A DNA stretch of 64,000 nucleotides from PGYR01 sp048267165 (GTDB taxonomy: Bacteria > Bacteroidota > Ignavibacteria > Kapaibacteriales > UBA2268). A program made the translations under genes and the position numbers. Every line of letters begins with the position of its first letter. The stretch's first letter is position 1. Where the stretch lies: the NCBI GenBank assembly GCA_048267165.1, contig JBLWYD010000008.1:1-64000 (forward strand). The letters are read 5' to 3'. Below are positions 48,578-57,690 of this stretch, piece by piece. The notes beneath the pieces were generated by a model. The model did not search any database. It was not told the DNA's origin and was given only the letters and a program-made list of their open reading frames with translations.

Positions 48578-51500
48578 AGCTTGACAAAACGTTTGCTTAT
48601 TGTAAATTTATCAAATTGTAATCGAATGAAATACTGTCCTGATTGTAAATCACGAACATCAAAGTCATAGTTCAATGTTGAACTTTTTATTTTATAATCA
48701 TAAGACTTTAATATTTTTCCTTGGCTGTCATATAGTTTGATACTTTTGGGAATAGAGCCCAGCTTACTTAAATCAATTTTCACATAGTTCGTAGCTGGAT
48801 TCGGATACAGAGATATGCTTTGCTCTATTTGCTTATTATTAACTGAACTTAGTGGTTCCGTATCAAAAGAAAACTTCTCGCCATAATCACTTGAATCACC
48901 ACCGTGATATGCCTTTACTCTCCAAAAGTATTTTTTACCTTTCTCTAGATTGTCAACTGTATAATTGTTGTCTAAGGTTTCACCTTCGGCTATTATCTTA
49001 TTGAAAAAAGTATTAGATGCCAATTGCACTCTGTAGCTAATAGCATCTAAAGAAAAAGCATCCCAAGTTAGCATTACTGATGAAGGAATGTTTTTAGATT
49101 CATTAGCAGGTGAAACTAGACCCGGTGCTCCTAATCCCGTTTGGAATTTCCATACTTCAGAGTATTGGCTAAGACCACCAGAATTAACAGCTGCAACCCT
49201 CCAATAATATGTTTTAAATCCCAACGATAAAGCATTTTGAATTTCATTTTCATTAGTTGATATATCTGATTTATCGAAAACAATATTCTCAAATTTGGAA
49301 TCAGTCGCTATTTGTACTTTGTAGAATAGTGCTTCCGAAATGGCTTCCCATTTTAATGTAGGGTTTTCTGCTACATTACTTGTATTATCCAATGGACTAA
49401 CTAAAGCGATTTTATCACTCAAAGCTGAAGGGAAATTAGTAAAGTGAGTAGCATAAGCACCAGTAGCGTAAGTACCAACGGCTGTGTAGCCATCTATCTC
49501 GCGAGTATCAAGTGTGAATACGTTATTATAACCAATAGTTTGCTCAGCTTCTTGATCCCATACAGTACCTTCGGCATTCAAAAATGAAGTAACAAATAGA
49601 CCTACAGAAGTACCAGCCATATATGCTTTCTTACCATTATGTTTAACTATCTGAACTACATTGACAGCTGGACCAGTTCCAATATTGAGAACATTGCCTT
49701 CCAAATTACCACCGACTCTTGTCCAACTTTCTCCACTATTTGTAGTATAATATAAGCTTGGTACATTATAGTTAGAAATAGCTACAAGTACTTTTGAAGC
49801 GTCGTCTGGGTCTATAGCAATTGAACTAACTGTAGTATTTCTGATGAATCCAGATTGACTTATATCAACTGGAGTCGGGTTGCCTTTGTCGGCATTGTCT
49901 ATTCTATATATTTTCCCATTGCTCGTACCATAATAGAGTACGTTTGCTGGTTTTTTAGATACAGTAATCGCTGTTATTCTTTCATTAGTATCCGAGTTTA
50001 CTACATTCGAATTCACTAACTCATCCCATTCAGTTGAAATACTATCAGGGTTTTTAACATCTTTCCAACCTGTTTCTGGGAAATCAATCATATTAACTTT
50101 AGAAAGGTCATTATTTCTCCAAACTGTTCTTCCTCCTGCCAAATAGAATTTATTATTATCATTGGGGTCAATCACAAAAGGTGTATTCCAGATAAAGTCT
50201 TTACCGCCTATGGGGTCTATTCTTGCTGCTTTTACTATCTTTCCATCTTTGCTAATTACAGACTTGTATATATTTATATCTGGGTCATACGATGAATTTT
50301 TGGACGAGATTATAAACTTGCTGCTATCTGCTATGGCGCAGTTGAATCCGTCACCTCTTAGTATATCACTCCAAAGAGTTTTACTATCAAATTCAGAAGT
50401 ATAAATAGATCCATTATCTTGCAGTCCACCTACTATATCGCCACTTTCAGTAGCGTGGTCTATCCCAAGACTATAGAATTGGGTAGTTAAATAACCATTA
50501 TTGAGTGAAATCCATTCCGTATTATCTGATCTATTATCAAGAGTTTTATGTATCCCTCCATCCGAGCCAGTAAAAGCTATATTGGGATTACTTGGTAGAA
50601 ATATCATAGCATGTTGGTCAGCGTGATGATTATTATATCTATATGTATAATCGCAATCGTTGTCAGGGCAAGTTCCGCCAACTACTTTGAAATCTTTAGT
50701 CTTCCATCCTGAGTCAGAACGATATAAGTTCACACCGCCTATATATACAACATTTGAATCAATAGGGTGCACTTTGATAAGTAAGTCATAACCGCCTTGC
50801 GAGTTCATCTGATGACGAACTAATTCAGGGTTAGGAAGGTTATCAGTTAGCTCAGTCCATTTTCCATTTTCACCAGCACCATCACCAGATTTGTATTCAT
50901 ATTTGAACAAACTATGCCACAAATCCCTTCTTTGTGAATTCGTAGTTTTAAGACCATACTCAGGTGTTTCACCCAAAAAGTACATACTATTTTCATTCTT
51001 AGGATCAATCCCAATCACAACTCTATTATAATTTTTAGGGAAGTTAGCAGGGGTAATATCTGTCCAATCTTTACCATTAGTTGAACGGAATATACCTTTA
51101 ACCAATGATGCAAATCCACCAGCCCCTGATGAAGACATAGTTGCATAAAATACACCTTTCGAAGTTACTTCTAACTCAGTATACAAACTCAAATTATTAG
51201 CAACACCACCACCTAAGACTGGTTCCCAAGCTATACCACCATCTTCGGAACGGAATATACCACCAATAGATGTAGCAGCATAAACCTCGTCCTTATCTAA
51301 TGGTGCATTAGGATTAGTTCTAATTCTATAAACGAAATCAAAAGGGTTATCCCATAACCCGATACTACCTTTGACGGTTGATTGTAGTCGAAACCAAGAG
51401 TTACCATTGTCAGTAGATTTGTATATACCATCACCATTAACACGGGAGCCAAGTCTTTCACCAGTACCATGGTACCATATATTATGTTTCCCCGGTCTCT

Positions 51501-51954
51501 TATCTTGGTCGATAGTTGTTACGGACGGCAGCTGTGTAGCTGTAGTTGTTTTCTTCCAATTAGCACCACCATCTGTAGATAGCCACATACCAGCATCTAC
51601 TCCACCGGCTAGTATTCTATTTTCATCATCTATGTCTAGAGCAATTGCTCTAGAGCGGCCACCCATATAATAAGGGCCACGGCTAGTCCAATTATTCAGA
51701 CTCTGAATTTTATTATTCTTAATATAACTAGGATTACTTTTCTTCATTTCATGAGCAAATTGCAACTCTAGCTGCCTAACATTAGTAGGTATCTCACCAG
51801 TAGCAGGGTCTTTGTATCTATCAAGTAACCATTGTTGGTATTTTTTAGTAAATGCAGGTTGTCCATCTACCTTTATTTCTGGATTCAAATCCATAAAATA
51901 ATAAGCAACAGCAACAGTACAAACAGCAAGTAATACAGTAGCAATTTTTCTCAT
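48574..51954 (-). CDS. T9SS-exported BNR/sortilin-like repeat protein embedded in the moxR/Bat operon
   Basis: 1126 residues. The N-terminus is a signal-anchor-like hydrophobic stretch (IATVLLAVCTVAVAYYFM). Residues ~90-800 contain beta-propeller repeats with Asp-box-like units (GMWLSTDGGANWKKTT, YKSTDNGNSWFRL, FRSEDGGIAWEPV, YYTTNSGESWTRV), as in sortilin/VPS10 and BNR sialidase-type proteins. Two fibronectin-III-like domains follow (VSPLDNTSNVAENPTLKWEA; SPANESKNIPSSVMLTWDAF). The C-terminal ~75 residues are a type A sorting domain (LYPNPATNYVKIDL at its start, SGQYFIRLQF near its end). No catalytic residues are assigned. Starts 3 bp after the DUF58 gene and overlaps the BatD-like gene by 4 bp. 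Confidence 0.87.
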   Translation of the reverse strand: MRKIATVLLAVCTVAVAYYFMDLNPEIKVDGQPAFTKKYQQWLLDRYKDPATGEIPTNVRQLELQFAHEMKKSNPSYIKNNKIQSLNNWTSRGPYYMGGRSRAIALDIDDENRILAGGVDAGMWLSTDGGANWKKTTTATQLPSVTTIDQDKRPGKHNIWYHGTGERLGSRVNGDGIYKSTDNGNSWFRLQSTVKGSIGLWDNPFDFVYRIRTNPNAPLDKDEVYAATSIGGIFRSEDGGIAWEPVLGGGVANNLSLYTELEVTSKGVFYATMSSSGAGGFASLVKGIFRSTNGKDWTDITPANFPKNYNRVVIGIDPKNENSMYFLGETPEYGLKTTNSQRRDLWHSLFKYEYKSGDGAGENGKWTELTDNLPNPELVRHQMNSQGGYDLLIKVHPIDSNVVYIGGVNLYRSDSGWKTKDFKVVGGTCPDNDCDYTYRYNNHHADQHAMIFLPSNPNIAFTGSDGGIHKTLDNRSDNTEWISLNNGYLTTQFYSLGIDHATESGDIVGGLQDNGSIYTSEFDSKTLWSDILRGDGFNCAIADSSKFIISSKNSSYDPDINIYKSVISKDGKIVKAARIDPIGGKDFIWNTPFVIDPNDNNKFYLAGGRTVWRNNDLSKVNMIDFPETGWKDVKNPDSISTEWDELVNSNVVNSDTNERITAITVSKKPANVLYYGTSNGKIYRIDNADKGNPTPVDISQSGFIRNTTVSSIAIDPDDASKVLVAISNYNVPSLYYTTNSGESWTRVGGNLEGNVLNIGTGPAVNVVQIVKHNGKKAYMAGTSVGLFVTSFLNAEGTVWDQEAEQTIGYNNVFTLDTREIDGYTAVGTYATGAYATHFTNFPSALSDKIALVSPLDNTSNVAENPTLKWEAISEALFYKVQIATDSKFENIVFDKSDISTNENEIQNALSLGFKTYYWRVAAVNSGGLSQYSEVWKFQTGLGAPGLVSPANESKNIPSSVMLTWDAFSLDAISYRVQLASNTFFNKIIAEGETLDNNYTVDNLEKGKKYFWRVKAYHGGDSSDYGEKFSFDTEPLSSVNNKQIEQSISLYPNPATNYVKIDLSKLGSIPKSIKLYDSQGKILKSYDYKIKSSTLNYDFDVRDLQSGQYFIRLQFDKFTISKRFVKL

Positions 51955-51957
51955 AAT

Positions 51958-52833
51958 CTATCTCCGGCCTTCACGTTTTTTGAAGAATTGGCGTAGTGGA
52001 ATTATATACGAATCATCTGTTTTCAGATTTATTATATCTACTTTATTTTTCATAAGTAAACTTTCTAAATTAGAATTATAATCACTTCGCTCTTTCTCAA
52101 ATTTAGCGATTGTTTTCTTATTAGAAGTATCTACCCACATAGTTTTTCCAGATTCAGAATCAATTATGTTGACTAGACCAATATTTGGAAGATGATTTTC
52201 TTTATCATCATATAACTTCACAGCTATCAAATCATGTCGCTTAGCAACTATTCTCAGTGGATTGTTGAATTCGGGACTGATAAAATCAGACATCAGAAAT
52301 ACAATAGCTCGCTTTTTCACAACACTAGTGAAAAACTCCAATGCAGCTCCGATATCTGTTTTCTTCGATTCGGGCTCGAACTCTATTAGCTCTCTGATAA
52401 TACGGAGTATATGCGATTTTCCTTTCTTTGGTGGAATGTACTTTTCTACTTTATCAGAGAAAAATATAACTCCCACTTTATCATTATTCTGAATAGCTGA
52501 AAAAGAAATAACAGCCGATAGCTCAGTTATTAAATCCTTTTTAGATTGATCACCAGTACCGAATATCTTTGAACCAGAAACATCGACTAATAGCATAGTC
52601 GTTAGTTCTCTTTCTTCCTCAAATACCTTGATATAAGCATCACCCGAACGAGCGGTAACATTCCAATCAATAAGACGAACATCGTCACCAGACTGGTATT
52701 CTCGCACTTCGCTGAAAGCCATACCACGCCCTTTGAACGCTGTGTGATACTCACCAGAGAATAACTGATTAGAAAGACCTCGAGTTTTTATCTCTATCTT
52801 TCTTACTTTTTTTATTAGCTCTTGAGTTTCCAC
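51958..52833 (-). CDS. DUF58-family protein
   Basis: 291 residues. The diagnostic DUF58 segment is GRGMAFSEVREYQSGDDVRL followed by IDWNVTARSGDAYIKVFEEE. The following VWA-like half contains LLVDVSGSK with a MIDAS-type DVSGS. DUF58 proteins are the regular partners of MoxR ATPases in the Bat operon and are believed to help in protein maturation or envelope stability. It lies 3 bp after moxR and 3 bp before the T9SS gene. No odd features. Confidence 0.92.
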   Translation of the reverse strand: METQELIKKVRKIEIKTRGLSNQLFSGEYHTAFKGRGMAFSEVREYQSGDDVRLIDWNVTARSGDAYIKVFEEERELTTMLLVDVSGSKIFGTGDQSKKDLITELSAVISFSAIQNNDKVGVIFFSDKVEKYIPPKKGKSHILRIIRELIEFEPESKKTDIGAALEFFTSVVKKRAIVFLMSDFISPEFNNPLRIVAKRHDLIAVKLYDDKENHLPNIGLVNIIDSESGKTMWVDTSNKKTIAKFEKERSDYNSNLESLLMKNKVDIINLKTDDSYIIPLRQFFKKREGRR

Positions 52834-52836
52834 GGT

Positions 52837-53823
52837 CTATGGTACTTCTATATTATCAATAATCTTGTTTACTATATCTTCGGAAGTTAGGTTCTCTGCT
52901 TCCGCTTCGTAAGTGATTCCGACTCTGTGACGTAGTACATCGAGAGCAACAGCTCTAACGTCTTCTGGCAATACATAGCCACGACGCTTGATGAAAGCAT
53001 AAGCTTTAGCTGCCTTAGCTAATGATATAGTAGCACGAGGCGACCCACCGAATGAAATCAAATCTTTCAGCTCACCTAATTTATATTCTTCTGGGTATCT
53101 GGTAGCGAATACTATATCCATAATATACTTCTCGATTTTCTCATCCATATATACATCTTTTACTACATTACGAGCCTTGATTATATCTTCTGGACTTAGT
53201 ATTTTCGACACTCTTGGGAATGATTTCTCTAGATTCATTCTCAATATCTGACGCTCTTCCTCTTTAGTAGGATAGCCTACGACAAGCTTCATCATAAAAC
53301 GGTCAACCTGAGCTTCAGGTAGTGGATATGTCCCCTCTTGCTCTAATGGGTTTTGTGTTGCTAATACTAGGAACGGCTCTTGTAGAGGGAAAGTAGTATC
53401 ACCAATAGTAACCTGACGTTCTTGCATCGCCTCGAGCAAAGCACTTTGCACTTTTGCTGGGGCACGGTTTATCTCATCAGCAAGTACGAAGTTTGCGAAA
53501 ACTGGACCTTTACGAACGTGGAATTTCTGCTCACCTTGGTTGTAAATCATAGTACCAACTACGTCGGCAGGAAGCAAATCGGGAGTGAATTGGATACGTG
53601 AGAATTGCCCATCTACAGCATTCGCAAGCGTATTGATAGCAAGTGTCTTCGCCAACCCGGGTACACCCTCAAGCAATACGTGTCCATTAGAAAGTAGTCC
53701 AATTAGTAGCCTTTCTACCATGTACTTTTGTCCAACTATTACTTTACTCATTTCCATCATGAGTAAGTCTATGAATCCACTTTCCTGCTGGATTCTATCG
53801 TTTAATTCTTGTATATCTGTCAT
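52837..53823 (-). CDS. MoxR-family AAA+ ATPase
   Basis: 328 residues. Walker A GVPGLAKTLAINTLA, Walker B FVLADEINRAPAKVQSALLE and sensor region FLVLATQNPLEQEGTYPLPE (the polypeptide then continues AQVDRFMMK) place it in the MRP (MoxR proper) subfamily. It is the first gene of a six-gene run on the minus strand (moxR - DUF58 - T9SS - BatD-like - VWA - lipB). It should act as the motor that remodels or inserts cofactors into client proteins together with the VWA-containing products. Confidence 0.93.
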   Translation of the reverse strand: MTDIQELNDRIQQESGFIDLLMMEMSKVIVGQKYMVERLLIGLLSNGHVLLEGVPGLAKTLAINTLANAVDGQFSRIQFTPDLLPADVVGTMIYNQGEQKFHVRKGPVFANFVLADEINRAPAKVQSALLEAMQERQVTIGDTTFPLQEPFLVLATQNPLEQEGTYPLPEAQVDRFMMKLVVGYPTKEEERQILRMNLEKSFPRVSKILSPEDIIKARNVVKDVYMDEKIEKYIMDIVFATRYPEEYKLGELKDLISFGGSPRATISLAKAAKAYAFIKRRGYVLPEDVRAVALDVLRHRVGITYEAEAENLTSEDIVNKIIDNIEVP

Positions 53824-53993
53824 ATTCCATCAATTATAAAATTGAACATAATTATTGTATATTTTTACTGAACATATTACGAAAAGAATAAAGAATTGTT
53901 TGGAGTTGTGGGAAGAAAAATGGGTTCGAGGAACTAATTTTGAAAATTTTCAATTATTTAATTAATTTGAAATTAAAAATCAGAGGGAAATCT

Positions 53994-54425
53994 ATGAAAA
54001 ATTTATTCATATTACTTACGACTATTCTTATTCTCACTTCTTGTGCAACAAAGAAACCAACATTATTGATAGACAATGACACTTACCTATTAACTGAATA
54101 TGCAAAAAGCTTTGGCTACGGATATAGTGAAGATAGTCCTATTGAAGTTGGAGGAATTGATAAAGGAGAAGGTCCCGCAAATCAAGCAAGATATCTAAAT
54201 GCTTTGACAGGTCCTAATGGTGAATTAGTATCGTATTCTAGAGAAGGAAGCTGCTGTTATACTAACAGTTACCCAATGCCCTATATGTTAGATATCTATA
54301 GAGTAACATGGGAAGGTTCAAAAGATACTTTTTCTATTTATATGGATATGTACCATTACGATGGAGTAAGAATAATAAAACGCTTTAAAGCAAAAGGAGC
54401 AGATAATGGTAAACCAAAGGTTTAA
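53994..54425 (+). CDS. Small hypothetical lipoprotein
   Basis: 143 residues from the ATG at 53994, preceded by AGAGGG; the frame is open from 53940. Lipoprotein signal FILLTTILILTSCATKK. The body has YLNALTGPNGELVSYSREG, SCCYTNSYPMPYMLDIYRVT and FSIYMDMYHYDGVRIIKRF. I recall similar Bacteroidota proteins that databases call 2-dehydro-3-deoxyphosphooctonate aldolase, a name the sequence does not justify. It overlaps the metallo-beta-lactamase gene by 20 bp. The function is unknown. Confidence 0.7.
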   Translation: MKNLFILLTTILILTSCATKKPTLLIDNDTYLLTEYAKSFGYGYSEDSPIEVGGIDKGEGPANQARYLNALTGPNGELVSYSREGSCCYTNSYPMPYMLDIYRVTWEGSKDTFSIYMDMYHYDGVRIIKRFKAKGADNGKPKV

Positions 54426-55164
54426 TAACATCAAATTAATAATCGTAATATTTTTAATATCATCATTATTCGAATGTCATGCGAAAAATACTAGTATTGA
54501 GTTGCAATCTGAAAAACTAGTAATAATCAAACTCTCTGAACACACTTATCAGCATATATCATACCTGCAAACAGAAAGCTGGGGAAAGGTTGCTTGTAAT
54601 GGGATGATAATAGTAGAAAATGACAAAGCACTAATATTAGACACTCCAGCTGACAAAGAAAGCTCGAAAGAACTGATAGAATATTTGATAGACAATGGTA
54701 TAAGTATCATCGGAATAGTTCCTACTCATTTTCACGAGGATTGTGTAGGCGGGCTGAGTGAATTCAAAAGCACAGAAATCCCAATCTATATCTCAAACAG
54801 AACTCAAGCAATACTAGAAAAAGAAGGTGGCTTTGTAGGTTATGAATTCCTTACTTTTGACAATAGCTTGTCACTGAATATTGATAAAAGCTCAGTTAAG
54901 TTAGAGTACTTCGGAGCTGGTCATACAGTTGATAATGTAGTAGCTTACTACGATAAAGATGAATCTATTTTCGGTGGATGCCTAGTGAAAGAACTGAACG
55001 CTTCGAAGGGTAATCTAGCAGATGCAGATACAAATAAATGGTCAAACACCGTAAGAAAGTTGAAGGCAAAACACCCGAAAGCAAAAGTAGTTATCCCCGG
55101 TCACGGAAAGTCTGGTGGAATAGATTTGTTGGATTATACAATTGATTTGTTTGAAGGGGAGTGA
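54406..55164 (+). CDS. Subclass B1 metallo-beta-lactamase homologue
   Basis: 252 residues. All six zinc ligands of subclass B1 are readable: H108, H110 and D112 in PTHFHEDCVGG, H173 in FGAGHTVDN, C192 in FGGCLVKEL and H233 in PGHGKSGG. K195 after the cysteine is the residue that binds the beta-lactam carboxylate in B1 enzymes. LILDTP, GNLADAD and ACNGMIIV are also typical. An N-terminal hydrophobic segment (IKLIIVIFLISSLFECHA) points to export. It should hydrolyse beta-lactams, possibly carbapenems; activity is untested. It is preceded by a lipoprotein gene overlapping it by 20 bp. No transposon, integron or plasmid marker surrounds it, so it is probably chromosomal and resident. Confidence 0.9.
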   Translation: MVNQRFNNIKLIIVIFLISSLFECHAKNTSIELQSEKLVIIKLSEHTYQHISYLQTESWGKVACNGMIIVENDKALILDTPADKESSKELIEYLIDNGISIIGIVPTHFHEDCVGGLSEFKSTEIPIYISNRTQAILEKEGGFVGYEFLTFDNSLSLNIDKSSVKLEYFGAGHTVDNVVAYYDKDESIFGGCLVKELNASKGNLADADTNKWSNTVRKLKAKHPKAKVVIPGHGKSGGIDLLDYTIDLFEGE

Positions 55165-55171
55165 CTCACAT

Positions 55172-56113
55172 CTACTTTAACCTCTTAACAATCCAGTTTA
55201 TCAAGTACTCCTCATCTACTATAGTCCATGAGTGACATTTTCTGTTTCCCTTTTTGTCAAAACCTTTACCAGTTGTAGTTACTAATTCAATATCTTTATG
55301 ACCTAAATGAATTAAGTGATTATATATACCAGCAATATCAAAGGAATTTATATCGTAATATGTGGCACCTCTTTCCTTTATCCACCAATCTATATCTGGT
55401 TCATGGTAAAAGATAACTGAAGTATTCATTAGGTATTTAGCATTACCTCCATCGTCATCTAAATGAGAGTAAACTGACCTTTCCTTATATAATGGATCAT
55501 TATACTCAGGTGGCCTCCCAAATTTTTCTTCGAATTTCCCCGGCATCATATTAGCCTCCCAAAGCATTCCATCTTTAAAATATTTCTTATTCTTCTTAGC
55601 TGAGTTGTAAAACCTTTCATAATCTAAGGGAGAGTCAACTGAAAATACAGAATTAACTTTTATACCAAATTTCGATTTGTTACTCTCGCAATACTGAGCA
55701 TATTTCAGAGCTCTAGTCCCACTTGATGAAATACCTCCTATAAATATATTCTCTTTGGGGATATTGTGTTTTGTTATGACTTTATTGATTATACTATCTA
55801 ATAATATTAACCCTGAATCATCATAGTATAGCTCAGGGAAATAATTGGAAGTTACTGTATATAAAACAGCTAACCCATTCTCTAAAGCCAGTTGACCCCA
55901 TTTATAGGGAGAATTATTTGTACCTGAGTACTTTGGAAGTGAACTATAATCCCTAACGACAACCCCTTTTATAACTTTGCTATTCGGAAAAATTATAAGT
56001 GAACAATTATAAGTAGAATCACTAGAGTTGTAATAATTGTATTCGTAAGAATTAGAATATACTGAAGTTACTGATATAATGCTTAAGCATAGAAAGTAAA
56101 AGTATTTAGTCAT
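55172..56113 (-). CDS. Exported alpha/beta-hydrolase-like protein
   Basis: 313 residues. A signal peptide (YFYFLCLSIISVTSVYS) is followed by an alpha/beta-hydrolase fold: the nucleophile elbow GGISSSGTRALKYA (GxSxxG) after KENIF and a probable catalytic His in GHKDIEL (LIHLGHKDIE) late in the protein. The family is not obvious; resembles poly-beta-hydroxyalkanoate or acetyl-xylan esterase-type proteins only loosely. It is convergent with the beta-lactamase gene (7 bp between the stops) and followed upstream by a second hydrolase gene on the same strand. Confidence 0.7.
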   Translation of the reverse strand: MTKYFYFLCLSIISVTSVYSNSYEYNYYNSSDSTYNCSLIIFPNSKVIKGVVVRDYSSLPKYSGTNNSPYKWGQLALENGLAVLYTVTSNYFPELYYDDSGLILLDSIINKVITKHNIPKENIFIGGISSSGTRALKYAQYCESNKSKFGIKVNSVFSVDSPLDYERFYNSAKKNKKYFKDGMLWEANMMPGKFEEKFGRPPEYNDPLYKERSVYSHLDDDGGNAKYLMNTSVIFYHEPDIDWWIKERGATYYDINSFDIAGIYNHLIHLGHKDIELVTTTGKGFDKKGNRKCHSWTIVDEEYLINWIVKRLK

Positions 56114-56145
56114 ATTATGTTTAATTGAATTTGTAAAATTTTTAT

Positions 56146-57102
56146 CTATTTTGTTTCCAGTTTTTTAAAAATCTCTATAATTACATCTTGTAATTTTTCA
56201 GGTTCTGTATTAAAAACAGTATGCCCCGATTTTTCAAACCAGAACATTTCTTTTTCTTTGGCACTAAGGAATTTGAAATATTCTTCAACCAATTTATGAG
56301 TCTTATGATTGTCGCCATTTCCTTCGATGAAATAGACAGGGCAATCTAATTCGGCGACCTTATCAAACATATTTTTCTTTGAAGCTTCTAGTATGAGTGG
56401 GAACCATATATCCATCCATTCGAAATATTCTGCTCTAAACCCAGGTTCTAAAGAAAAATTTTCACCATTATAAACGAATAGCCATTTCTGCTGTAGATAT
56501 AAATCCCTTTTGCTTGAAATAGGAATTGTTATCTGAGCCAACTCGTTTATAGCATTCATATTGTTCTCTTTCTCAGCCCATTCTTTCAACATTGGAACTA
56601 CGATTCTTGTGTTTTCTTGCTGATTAATAACTGCACTAATCGGCATGTATGCTTTGACTAGCTCTGGGAATTTACTTGCAATCATGAATCCAATTTCGGA
56701 ACCCCAAGAATGAGAAGCAAGGTAGATTTTTTTCTTATTATACTTAGTAATTAGATAGTTGATTATTTCATAAGTGTCGCTTACTAACAATTCCAATGAA
56801 AGTACCTCATTGGTTCTGTTTAACTTAAGAGTCCTTCCAGTTTCTCTTTGATCCCAATGAACCACTATAAAATTCTCTTTCAACTTATTATTGAAATTAT
56901 CAGAATAGTTCATCAATGATCTACCAGGGCCACCATGTAAGAAGAGTAACAATGGTTTGTCTTTATCAACATAGTTGATACTAACCACTTGTTGTATTCC
57001 GCCTATTTGAATTGTATCAAGACTCTTAAATTCTTCATCCTTTCCGAATAAAGTACTACTCGAAATAGCAGTTATTAATATTAAATAAATTAGCTTAATC
57101 AT
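56146..57102 (-). CDS. Exported alpha/beta hydrolase (proline iminopeptidase/epoxide hydrolase-like)
   Basis: 318 residues. A signal peptide (IYLILITAISSSTLFG) precedes the hydrolase. LLFLHGGPGRSLMNY carries the HGGPG oxyanion motif of prolyl iminopeptidase-like enzymes, ASHSWGSEIGFM holds the nucleophile serine (SxSxG-like variant, SHSWG), and WFEKSGHTVF contains the catalytic His. VHWDQRETGRTL is another family signature. The substrate (N-terminal proline peptides or small esters) is uncertain. It is 32 bp upstream of the preceding hydrolase gene on the same strand, probably one unit. Confidence 0.82.
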   Translation of the reverse strand: MIKLIYLILITAISSSTLFGKDEEFKSLDTIQIGGIQQVVSINYVDKDKPLLLFLHGGPGRSLMNYSDNFNNKLKENFIVVHWDQRETGRTLKLNRTNEVLSLELLVSDTYEIINYLITKYNKKKIYLASHSWGSEIGFMIASKFPELVKAYMPISAVINQQENTRIVVPMLKEWAEKENNMNAINELAQITIPISSKRDLYLQQKWLFVYNGENFSLEPGFRAEYFEWMDIWFPLILEASKKNMFDKVAELDCPVYFIEGNGDNHKTHKLVEEYFKFLSAKEKEMFWFEKSGHTVFNTEPEKLQDVIIEIFKKLETK

Positions 57103-57201
57103 TTAAATTTTATTGAATCTTTAATATGTCGTATCTTTCTTTTAATGTACAATCATAACTACAAAAAGTTGCATTGTTTTATTAAATACTAATTTCTAAT
57201 T

Positions 57202-57636
57202 ATGAAAAACGATTTCCCCGGGACATACGAACTAATAGAAAAATACAGCATCAAAACTGATGGCACTAAGATACATCCGTGGGGCGAAGATGTGAAAGGT
57301 ATGATTATATACACGGACACCCACGTATCAGCACAGCTAGGTGTAAGAGTAAGGAACAACCTAAGTACATTCAACTTCAGAGATGCAGCAGCGGATGAAT
57401 CGCAAGAAGCATTCACGACCTACATAGCTTACTTTGGAGCTTATGAAGTGAAAAATGGCTATGTAATTCACGATGTACAGCAGAGCTTATTCCCCAATTG
57501 GATTGGTCACAAAGTAAAGCGTTACTACCGATTCGAAGGTGATATGCTATACCTAGAAGCAAAGGAAATAACCCAAACTACTGGATTGGAAAAGACAGTC
57601 TTGGTATGGAAAAGGTTGTCGCAACAACTAAAATAA
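57202..57636 (+). CDS. Lipocalin-like domain protein
   Basis: 144 residues, cytoplasmic. The opening FPGTYELIEKYSIKTDGTKI and MIIYTDTHVSAQLGV match the small 'lipocalin-like' family whose fold is a beta barrel; YIAYFGAYEVKNGYVIHDVQ continues it. Such proteins bind small ligands; the ligand is unknown. It lies 54 bp upstream of the pirin gene and is probably co-transcribed. Confidence 0.8.
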   Translation: MKNDFPGTYELIEKYSIKTDGTKIHPWGEDVKGMIIYTDTHVSAQLGVRVRNNLSTFNFRDAAADESQEAFTTYIAYFGAYEVKNGYVIHDVQQSLFPNWIGHKVKRYYRFEGDMLYLEAKEITQTTGLEKTVLVWKRLSQQLK

Positions 57637-57690
57637 GATTCATTACGTATCGTCTTAGGTAAGACAAATAATGTTAAACTGGAGTTAGTT

